Assembly: GCA_020635905.1 (NCBI GenBank)
Contig: JACJYV010000009.1
Coordinates: 372,001-436,000 of the forward strand
Reading direction: 5' to 3'
DNA: 64,000 nucleotides
Source of the DNA: Bacteroidia bacterium
Lineage (GTDB): Bacteria > Bacteroidota > Bacteroidia > J057 > JADKCL01
Notes under the pieces: generated by a model
What the model saw: the letters and a program-made list of their open reading frames with translations, nothing else
Told to the model about the DNA's origin: nothing
Databases searched by the model: none
Shown: piece after piece, positions 57,546 to 64,000 of the stretch
Position numbering within the stretch: position 1 is the stretch's first letter
Layout: each line of letters opens with the position of its first letter
Translations under genes and position numbers: made by a program

Positions 57546-58234
57546 ACACCCATCAGATTCTGCTCCCTTACTTCACCCAGGCCTTCGCCGACCGCAAATT
57601 CAGCAGTTCGGAAACCAAAGCCATCAAACAAATTCTGCGGGAGCATTCCCTCGATCACAACCAGCGGACCATGTTGCTGCACGATCTGTTTGCCATGACT
57701 GAGGAGGCTCTGTGTCAGGGCAATAACCGCGAGGTGATGGACTGGCTCAGAAAAGCAAACCAGATACTGATTGATGCCGATCAGGCGGTCAGCGACCGCT
57801 CGGATGTGTATTTCAGTCCCGGTCACGACTGCCTGAATGCCATTCTGGAAGCCATCAACCAGGCCCGCAAATCGATCGACATCTGTGTGTTTACCATCAG
57901 CGATGACCGCATTTCGGAAGTGCTCATTCGCAGACACCTGGCCGGATTGCCCATCCGGGTCATTTCCGACAACGAAAAAATGGAAGACCAGGGCTCGGAT
58001 ATCCGCACCCTGTCCGATGCCCGCATTCCGGTTAGGATCGACCGCACCCCCAATCACATGCACCACAAATTCGCCATTTTCGACGGCGAATCCGTGCTGA
58101 CCGGCAGCTACAACTGGACCCGCTCGGCGGAAAAATATAATAATGAGAACATCCTGATCACCAACCAGCCCCGGGTGCTGCGCAAATATCAGACTGCCTT
58201 CAATAAGATGTGGGAGGAAATGGAGGTGTATTGA
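57542..58234 (+). CDS. PLD-like protein with a single HKD motif
   Basis: 230 residues. An N-terminal helical domain (about 1-80) precedes one PLD domain (VYFSPGHDCLNAILEAINQARKSIDICVFTISDDRI from about 89). The domain has a single HKD motif, HHKFAIFDG...TGSYNWTRSA (about 174 on), like the Nuc/FAM83/mitoPLD group that dimerises to make a full active site. It may be a nuclease or phospholipase. The ATG lies in the Kir gene end (ATGA), so the two are cotranslated. Confidence 0.85.
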   Translation: MNTHQILLPYFTQAFADRKFSSSETKAIKQILREHSLDHNQRTMLLHDLFAMTEEALCQGNNREVMDWLRKANQILIDADQAVSDRSDVYFSPGHDCLNAILEAINQARKSIDICVFTISDDRISEVLIRRHLAGLPIRVISDNEKMEDQGSDIRTLSDARIPVRIDRTPNHMHHKFAIFDGESVLTGSYNWTRSAEKYNNENILITNQPRVLRKYQTAFNKMWEEMEVY

Positions 58235-58563
58235 GGTTTTTAGGTATTGGGTGTTGGGATTTAGGTTATAGGTGTTGGGTTTTGCCACAAAGTGGGGCCT
58301 TTGGCCGGAATTAGGTTTTAGGTAAAAGGTTTGGAGAATTGGTTTTTGTGGTTTCATGGGTTGAATTTTCCTGAACCTGGCTTCGCTCCTGGTCATTTGT
58401 CCATAAGGAATAAATTGGCCCGGGATCTGGTAATCTCTAATCCTGAATCTCCTCCTGTCTGGACTCAAATCACAATTACCCCCTGCAACCCCTGATTTTG
58501 GGAAGAATCTGTCTCCGCTCAAGCTTTTTCCAGCGCCTCAAACAGGCCGGATGTGGCCTTTTA
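58235..58563. other. Gene-free segment before the 22-bp array
   Basis: No gene is seen. The first 100 bp has GGTGTTGGGTTTT-like low-complexity words; the rest is of normal composition. Confidence 0.6.
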
Positions 58564-59437
58564 CCAGGGCTGGGGTGAGATCCTCCCAGGGCTGGGGTGA
58601 GATGCATGCAGGCCAGCCCTGCGATGGTTCCACCCCGGCCCTGCGATAGAGACAGGCCAGCCCTGGAATATATGCAGGCCAGCCCTGCAATAGTCGCACC
58701 CCTAACCCTGCAATAGAGACAGGCCAGCCCTGCATGGGTCGCAGGCCAGCCCTGGAATATATGCAGGCCAGCCCTGCAATAGTCGCACCCCTAACCCTGC
58801 AATAGAGACAGGCCAGCCCTGCATAGGTCGCAGGGCAGCCCTGGAATATATGCAGGCCAGCCCTGCAATAGTCGCACCCCTAACCCTGGTTGTATCGCAG
58901 GCCAGCCCTGGACACATCGGACCCCAGCCCTGGGTAGGTCGGACCCCAGCCCTGGGTTGGTCGGACCTCAGCCCTGAGTTGGTCGGACCCCAGCCCTGGA
59001 CACATCGGACCCCAGCCCTGGACACATCGGACCCCAGCCCTGAATAGGTCGGACCCCAGCCCTGAACACATCGGACCCCAGCCCTGCATAGGTCGGACCC
59101 CAGCCCTGCACAGTTCGGACCCCAGCCCTGGGTTGGTCGGACCTCAGCCCTGAGAAGGTAGGACCCCAGCCCTGTTTAGGTTGGACCTCTGTACTGAGTA
59201 GATCTGACCCCAGCCCTGAGTAGATCGGACCCCAGCCCTGAGTAGATCGCACCCCAGTCCTGAGTAGATCGGACTCCAGCCCAGAGTAGATCGGACTCCA
59301 GCCCAGAGTAGATCGGACTCCAGACCTGAGTAGATCTGACTCCAGACCTTAGTAGATCAGACCGTAGTCCTGAGCAGATCGGGCCTCAGCCCTGAGTAGA
59401 TCGGACCCTAGCCCTGGGCAGATCGAACCCCAGTCCT
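58564..59437. repeat. Tandem array of about 40 units of 22 bp
   Basis: About 38 direct units share a core like GGACCCCAGCCCTG with a 7-8 nt variable part (for example GTTGGTC, GACACATC, AGTAGATC). The period is 22 bp almost without exception (three units near the left are 23 bp). The first two units are inverted (CCAGGGCTGGGGTGAGAT), so the array starts head to head. A 4-unit block of 89 bp is repeated twice in the left part. Units at the right end are degenerate. Minus-strand open frames in it arise from the repeat and are not genes. Confidence 0.95.
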
Positions 59438-59684
59438 TGAGCCCTTTCAGGTCGGCACTCCATCTGATTGTGGTTCGCCCTGAGTCAAACTCAGGGCAGG
59501 GGTGAACATTGCTATGGATTGAGGTCTTTATTTGAGTCTTAGTTTCAAGGGATGAGAAACAGATATATGAAAAAGCCAGTGACGGGATTATTTTGGTAGT
59601 GGATTTGAAAACTCATATTGGAATTTGATTATCAAGAAAATCGGATGAGATTACTATCTTGGCAATTAGAAAAAGAATGTTGGT

Positions 59685-60743
59685 ATGAGAATATCAAAAA
59701 TTGAGTTAAGTAGTTTCAAAAAGTTTGTTAGTAAACGAACCTTTTCCTTCAGGGATAATAATGAGTTCGATGGAAATGATGTTGTTTTGATTGTAGGAAA
59801 TAACGGGGTAGGAAAATCCTCAATTCTACAGGCAATTGTTTTGACAACTGCAACAGCAACGAGAGAAGGATTTGATATTTCAAAGTTTGAATGGCCTGGG
59901 TTTGATTATGAACATATACAAACGGGAAGATTTCCATTGGAAATCAAGTGCAGTTACGAGTTTTCTGACGAAGAATTAATAGCCACAAAGGACTATGCTA
60001 AACGACTGATTGAAAAGGGGCTACGACTTGGTTCGCCTGGCATGAATAAAAACGTTCAACTTAAGTTTGATTACCAAATAAATAAAGTGGTAGCTGGATC
60101 AGGTGCTCCTGGATATTTTCAATTCAGTGGCTACCAGTATGCCAAAAGACTGACCAGGTTTGTTGAAGAAAAAAACAGTCTTTTTGATAAAGTTGGAAAT
60201 ATCTATTGGTACACAGAACAAAGAACATCTTATAGTATCTCAAACGCTTTGGATTCAGAAATTCCCCAGTTAGACTGGGTGAGGTCATTTTTGGCTACTG
60301 CCTACTCTTTTCATATCGCGGTGGCTGATGGGCAAAGGAACCTGAAAAATGGGCAATTCGATTTTTATGATTCCTTGCATAAGCTTTACAAAAGTGTATT
60401 TCCCGACAGGACTTTTGTTGGTGCTGCCCCTGATTTTGATGCATTCGAAGCCGCCAATGCTCCCTATTTTTATCTCTCAGATGGGGTGAATCAATATGAA
60501 ATAGCTGAGATGTCCGCAGGAGAGAGGGCCATTTTCCCTATTCTTTTAGATTTCGCAAGGTGGAATATCAATAATTCTATAATAATAATTGATGAAGTTG
60601 AATTGCATTTACACCCTTCACTTCAACAGGCCTTCGTGCGTGCTCTCTTGGGGTTGGGTAAAAATAACCAGTTTATCCTGACCACCCATTCTGAAAGTGT
60701 TGCTGTAATGTTTGAGGAGAATCAGATAATTCGCTTGTCATGA
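59685..60743 (+). CDS. AAA/ABC-type ATPase of a PARIS-like pair (AriA-like)
   Basis: 352 residues. Walker A GNNGVGKSS (38-46), an ABC-like signature EMSAGERAIFP (about 278), Walker B IIIIDEVELHLHP (about 298) and TTHSES (about 333) mark it as an SMC/RecF-like ATPase of the AAA_15/AAA_21 group. Paired with a TOPRIM-like gene it resembles the AriA subunit of the PARIS anti-phage system, which holds the effector until triggered. It is shorter than the AriA proteins I recall (about 450 residues). The partner gene overlaps by ATGA. The low G+C and a nearby repeat array suggest accessory origin. Confidence 0.8.
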   Translation: MRISKIELSSFKKFVSKRTFSFRDNNEFDGNDVVLIVGNNGVGKSSILQAIVLTTATATREGFDISKFEWPGFDYEHIQTGRFPLEIKCSYEFSDEELIATKDYAKRLIEKGLRLGSPGMNKNVQLKFDYQINKVVAGSGAPGYFQFSGYQYAKRLTRFVEEKNSLFDKVGNIYWYTEQRTSYSISNALDSEIPQLDWVRSFLATAYSFHIAVADGQRNLKNGQFDFYDSLHKLYKSVFPDRTFVGAAPDFDAFEAANAPYFYLSDGVNQYEIAEMSAGERAIFPILLDFARWNINNSIIIIDEVELHLHPSLQQAFVRALLGLGKNNQFILTTHSESVAVMFEENQIIRLS

Positions 60744-61531
60744 GTAAAGTGGTAAAAGTTTATTGCGAGGGGAAAGCAGGAAGTCCTGATTTTGACTTAT
60801 TGAATAAAGTTGTATCTGGCCTAAACATTCAAATTGTCCCAATTGGTGGGAAAACAGGTGCAAAAAGCGCCATTCAGGTAAAAGAAGAGGGATTGTCGAA
60901 ATCTGAATTTAAACTATTCTTTAGAGATCGTGACTTTGATGCCCCTGTCCCGCCAACAGAAAAACTTACAAATGATGGAAGCTATGTTTATTTCAGCTAC
61001 AGGACTACGATTGAAAATTACCTTCTGGACTTCAAGAAAATTGAAGAATACTCAAAGGTGAAGTCATTTGATTCCCATGATTTAGAAAAAAAATATGTTG
61101 CAGCAGCAAAAGAGATTAGATTTTTTCAGGCTACAAGGCATACACTTGGAAAACTAAGAGTACCTACTGATTTTGGAACCAATATAGTTTCCAAAAGTGG
61201 TGTCTTGCCAAAAGATTTAAACGAATCTTTTTGTCGCGAAGCTGGGTTTGAAAAGGTAAGTCAATCCATAAAGAAAACTTGGGGCTGGTCAAGGGAGCAT
61301 TACGATAAAGTTTTTGATGATTTTTTGAATGAATTCAACGATAAATTCATAGAATCCCATGAATTTCTGGTTTACTTTCAAGGTAAAGACTTTATGAAAT
61401 CTCTTTGCGGTAAGTTGCCTGATTTTTCTTCTGAAAATTATTACCAATACGCTAAATCTGTATTTAGATATCAGGATTATAAGGATTTTGTTGAATTGAG
61501 AGAGATACTTGAAAGGGAATTAAAGAAGTAG
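60740..61531 (+). CDS. TOPRIM/DUF4435-like effector of the PARIS-like pair
   Basis: 263 residues. The N-terminus has the TOPRIM-like start VYCEGKAGS (Glu10) and FRDRDFDAP (Asp63, Asp65), then RTTIENYLLD (Glu92) with helical segments, as in DUF4435 proteins such as AriB. AriB acts as a nuclease once released from AriA and stops growth of the infected cell. The gene is translationally coupled (ATGA) to the ATPase. Whether it acts as PARIS or as a related OLD-like pair cannot be settled from this sequence. Confidence 0.72.
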   Translation: MSKVVKVYCEGKAGSPDFDLLNKVVSGLNIQIVPIGGKTGAKSAIQVKEEGLSKSEFKLFFRDRDFDAPVPPTEKLTNDGSYVYFSYRTTIENYLLDFKKIEEYSKVKSFDSHDLEKKYVAAAKEIRFFQATRHTLGKLRVPTDFGTNIVSKSGVLPKDLNESFCREAGFEKVSQSIKKTWGWSREHYDKVFDDFLNEFNDKFIESHEFLVYFQGKDFMKSLCGKLPDFSSENYYQYAKSVFRYQDYKDFVELREILERELKK

Positions 61532-61666
61532 TTTATTGACATAAAAAAATTTTATCGCTTATACATTTCCTTATGGCATCATTGCCAGTCCCCAGATCTA
61601 ATCAATCAACAAAGCCAAATTGTTTTTGCGTGTGAATCCCGAATCTCAATTATCCAAATCCCCCCT

Positions 61667-63367
61667 TCACCCCCTGCTTTTCGCTCCCTTACGGTGCTTT
61701 TTCCGGGGGGCTTCTGAGCGGCTGAAAACCCTTTTGGGGGCTTCGGGTGCCAATTGAGCGATCAGTCGGTCACCCTGGAAAGTGGCAAAATCGAAGGCAC
61801 TGAGTACCTGGTCCACTGCGTCGGTTTGCACTTCGAAGTAGCTGATCTTTTTGTCGATCTGGATCTTGCCAATCTGCAATCCAGGGTCACCGGTCAGTTC
61901 GTTGATCATGCCGATCAGGCGGCGGGGAGTGATCTTGCTTTTTGCGCCTACGTTGAGGTAAAAGCCGGTAAACTGACTATTGCCGCGGCGGCGGTCGTCT
62001 TCGCGTTCCCGGGTTTTGGTGCGGGCTGGTTTCTCCTTTTCAGAGGAGTTGAGGTCGGGCGCGCCGTTGTAGTAGGAGAGGAAGCGGTTGAATTCGATGG
62101 AAAGGAATTTTTTGATCAGTTCCTCGCGGTCCATGTCCTTCCACTTGTCGAGGATGAGGGGCATGAAGGGACCGATTTTCTCCTCGTCCACCCGGGAGTC
62201 GGTGATCTTGTCGATCAGAAGGACCAGCTGCTTCTCTACAATGGATTTTCCATCGGGCACGGGCAGGCGCTTGAAAGCCTTGCCGGAGATTTTTTCCAGG
62301 CGTTTGATACGGTATTCCTCTTTGGGGGTGATGAGAGAGAGGGAAATACCGCTTTTGCCGGCCCGTCCGGTACGTCCGCTGCGGTGGATATACACCTCAG
62401 GGTCGTCGGGCAGGTTGAAATTGATCACGTGGGTAAGGTCGTCCACATCCACCCCGCGGGCCGCCACGTCGGTCGCAATAAGCAATTGCAGGGACTGGGA
62501 GCGGAAACGGGCCATCACGTTGTCGCGCTGGGACTGGGAAAGCTCACCGTGAATGGCTTCGGCGTTATAGCCGTCGGCAATCAGGCTTTCGGAAATTTCG
62601 CGGGTCTCGGCCCGGGTGCGGCAAAAGATGATGCCGTAGATGCCCGGGTTGAAATCCACCAGGCGCTTGAGGGCCAGGTAGCGATTTTTGGGAGAAATCA
62701 CAAAATACTCGTGGCTCACATTCTTGGCGCCCGAATTGCGGCTGCCAATGGAGATCTCCTGGGGATTTCTCAGGTATTTGGAGGCCAGTTCCCCGATGCG
62801 GGGCGGCATGGTGGCGGAGAAAAGCAGGGTCTGGCGCTCGGCCGGGGTCTCGTCGATGATGGCTTCCAGGTCTTCCTGAAAACCCATATTGAGCATTTCA
62901 TCGGCCTCGTCGAGCACCAGGTAGTTGACCTCAGACAGCACCAGATCCATGCGTTTGATCAGGTCGAGCACCCGTCCGGGGGTGCCCACCACAATCTGGG
63001 CGCCCTTGCGCAGGCCGCGGATCTGGGTCCGGATATCTGAACCGCCGTACACGGCCACAATATTTACCTTTTCCAGGTATTTGGAATAATCTTCAAGGTC
63101 TTTGGCGATCTGGATACAGAGCTCGCGGGTCGGGCACAAAACCAGGCCCTGTACGCCTTTTTCGGCGGGATCTATGAGGTCCACCAGGGGCAGGCCAAAA
63201 GCTGCGGTCTTACCTGTACCCGTTTGGGCCAGGCCAATGATGTCTTTGTCGGAATTGAGCAGAAAGGGAATGGTCTTTTCCTGGATGGGAGTTAGCTCGG
63301 TGAATCCGAGTGCCTCCACTCCCTGGAGGACTTCCGGGCTGAGGCCGGTATCTGAGAATTTAGTCAT
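61667..63367 (-). CDS. DEAD-box RNA helicase with DbpA-type RNA-binding domain
   Basis: 566 residues, all DEAD-box motifs present: Q motif (FTELTPIQEKTIPF), Walker A AQTGTGKT (47-54), DEAD (about 155), SATMPPRI, IATDVAARGVDV and HRSGRTGRAG. The C-terminal domain (YLNVGAKSKITPRRLIGMINEL ... IGKIQIDKKISYFEV) is DbpA-like and binds rRNA, followed by a basic tail (KKHRKGAKSRG). It probably remodels RNA in ribosome assembly or decay. TATTTTTG on the minus strand (63412-63405) is a candidate -7 box. Confidence 0.93.
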   Translation of the reverse strand: MTKFSDTGLSPEVLQGVEALGFTELTPIQEKTIPFLLNSDKDIIGLAQTGTGKTAAFGLPLVDLIDPAEKGVQGLVLCPTRELCIQIAKDLEDYSKYLEKVNIVAVYGGSDIRTQIRGLRKGAQIVVGTPGRVLDLIKRMDLVLSEVNYLVLDEADEMLNMGFQEDLEAIIDETPAERQTLLFSATMPPRIGELASKYLRNPQEISIGSRNSGAKNVSHEYFVISPKNRYLALKRLVDFNPGIYGIIFCRTRAETREISESLIADGYNAEAIHGELSQSQRDNVMARFRSQSLQLLIATDVAARGVDVDDLTHVINFNLPDDPEVYIHRSGRTGRAGKSGISLSLITPKEEYRIKRLEKISGKAFKRLPVPDGKSIVEKQLVLLIDKITDSRVDEEKIGPFMPLILDKWKDMDREELIKKFLSIEFNRFLSYYNGAPDLNSSEKEKPARTKTREREDDRRRGNSQFTGFYLNVGAKSKITPRRLIGMINELTGDPGLQIGKIQIDKKISYFEVQTDAVDQVLSAFDFATFQGDRLIAQLAPEAPKRVFSRSEAPRKKHRKGAKSRG

Positions 63368-63404
63368 ATTGGCCGCAAGTACGTTAATTTCAGCGCCTTT
63401 TCCG

Positions 63405-63412
63405 CAAAAATA
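63405..63412 (-). promoter_or_regulatory. -7 promoter element TATTTTTG (helicase)
   Basis: A minus-strand match to TAnnTTTG, 38 bp before the helicase start. Confidence 0.4.
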
Positions 63413-63435
63413 ATCTTGAACCAGGGATTAATGCC

Positions 63436-63466
63436 TTTATCTCTATCAAAAGAACCAGTAGCTTTG
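63436..63466 (+). promoter_or_regulatory. Candidate promoter of the MscS gene
   Basis: TTTA (63436-63439), 19 bp, TAGCTTTG (63459-63466), a near-consensus pair 43 bp before the start. Confidence 0.5.
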
Positions 63467-63508
63467 CATGATTTTTTGAATTCAGTTGTGCTTTAAGATA
63501 TTTGCAGG

Positions 63509-64000
63509 ATGGAAGATCTGGTCAAATTACTGGAAGAGGAATACGAAATAAATACGTTTTTGATCCGGGTGGGCATTGCCATAGGAATATTCATCATTGC
63601 GGCCCTGATCTCTGCGATTGTACGCAAAGTGCTTTCCCGGGCCATTCGCAAGTCGAATGAGACCCTGAAAAATGATCCCACCCGCTTCAAGTTTCTGAAG
63701 AATGCCGTACCAGCTTCTATCTTCGGACTGGCGGCCATGCTGGCCATTTATATCTTTCCCCAGGGCAAAGCCCTGGCGGTTTCACTTTTTGCCGGGGCCG
63801 GCATTTTTGCCGCCATTGTGGGTTTTGCCTCTCAGGCCGCATTTTCCAATATCATAAGCGGCATATTTATCATCTTCTTCAAGCCCTTTCGGGTGCATGA
63901 CCAGATTACGATTGGTACCGAGATTTCGGGAGTGGTGGAGGATATTACCCTGCGACATACGGTAATCCGCGATTTTCAGAACCGCAGAATCATCATTCCG
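63509..64000 (+). CDS. MscS-type mechanosensitive channel (N-terminal part)
   Basis: 164 codons, open at the right edge of the window. After an N-terminal helix come TM segments (VGIAIGIFIIAALISAIV; VPASIFGLAAMLAIYIF) and the pore helix with the MscS pattern LFAGAGIFAAIVGFASQAAFSNIISGIFI. The start of the beta domain follows (FKPFRVHDQITI, GVVEDITLRHTVIRDFQNRRIIIP). This is the family motif of small-conductance mechanosensitive channels, which open when membrane tension rises. The missing part would be the rest of the cytoplasmic cage. Confidence 0.92.
   Translation, partial: MEDLVKLLEEEYEINTFLIRVGIAIGIFIIAALISAIVRKVLSRAIRKSNETLKNDPTRFKFLKNAVPASIFGLAAMLAIYIFPQGKALAVSLFAGAGIFAAIVGFASQAAFSNIISGIFIIFFKPFRVHDQITIGTEISGVVEDITLRHTVIRDFQNRRIIIP

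Noticed and set aside
58538..59252. Minus-strand open frames rich in Gly, Trp and Pro in the array
   Set aside because: They arise because the repeat unit lacks stops; all three frames give similar products and none has a start with a ribosome site or a homologue I know.
58564..59437. The 22-bp array as a CRISPR array
   Set aside because: There are no unique spacers of constant 30-40 nt; the whole 22-bp unit is repeated and the variable part is only 7-8 nt. No cas genes are near.
61754..63040. A 428-codon plus-strand frame opposite the DEAD-box helicase
   Set aside because: The opposite strand has complete helicase motifs; this is a shadow frame of high G+C coding DNA.
1..64000. rRNA, tRNA or other structured RNA genes
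   Set aside because: No 16S/23S signature or cloverleaf with a CCA-type end was seen by eye. A tRNAscan/Infernal run would be needed to be certain.

Overview
The window comes from a Bacteroidota chromosome, most likely of the Saprospirales/Lewinella type. The evidence is five secreted proteins with type IX secretion (T9SS) C-terminal sorting domains, promoters of the Bacteroidota form TTTG-N19-21-TAnnTTTG, futalosine-pathway menaquinone genes, and families largely confined to the phylum (START-like, DUF5723, Omp28-like). No rRNA, tRNA or CRISPR array was seen.

Layout. 1-11.5 kb is mostly housekeeping: a truncated minus-strand gene, a START-like protein, small secreted proteins, mfd with a translationally coupled partner, and two tandem cyclophilins. 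11.56-12.76 kb is one IS630-type insertion with a TA duplication. 12.8-19.9 kb holds two T9SS proteins, a ParE-type toxin-antitoxin pair, a BatA/VWA membrane protein, a dihydroorotase homologue that has lost its metal ligands, and a 49-residue DUF5989 membrane protein.

19.9-25.2 kb is an accessory island. Its genes all lie on the minus strand and are separated by four related 65-77 bp imperfect palindromes that look like integron attC sites. The island carries a gene of unknown function, a RelE/ParE toxin-antitoxin pair, a two-gene CBASS system (CD-NTase plus SLATT 2TM effector), an Mrr-like nuclease and a membrane-anchored nuclease-like protein. It has no integrase in this window, so it resembles an integrase-less cassette cluster. 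A short hairpin and a G-depleted stretch lie at its right edge.

25.7-34.3 kb encodes a 2864-residue T9SS adhesin. 34.5-37.3 kb is trkA-trkH. 37.5-42.5 kb holds lipoproteins and a DUF5723 outer-membrane-type protein. 42.5-46.9 kb is an mqnE - histidine phosphatase - mqnA - membrane protein operon. 46.9-56.5 kb holds a YdeI-like protein, a TonB-dependent receptor with one or two tiny downstream ORFs, an SRPBCC/GyrI-like protein, a sortilin/BNR-repeat protein and a further T9SS protein. 56.6-58.2 kb is a Kir-type K+ channel coupled to a single-HKD PLD-like protein. 58.56-59.44 kb is a 40-unit array of 22-bp repeats. 59.7-61.5 kb is a two-gene ATPase + TOPRIM/DUF4435 pair resembling the PARIS anti-phage system. 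The window ends with a DEAD-box RNA helicase and the start of an MscS channel.

The two most interesting regions are the attC-like defence-cassette array (19.9-25.2 kb) and the 22-bp array next to the PARIS-like pair (58.5-61.5 kb). All family assignments are made by eye from motifs; no database search was run.
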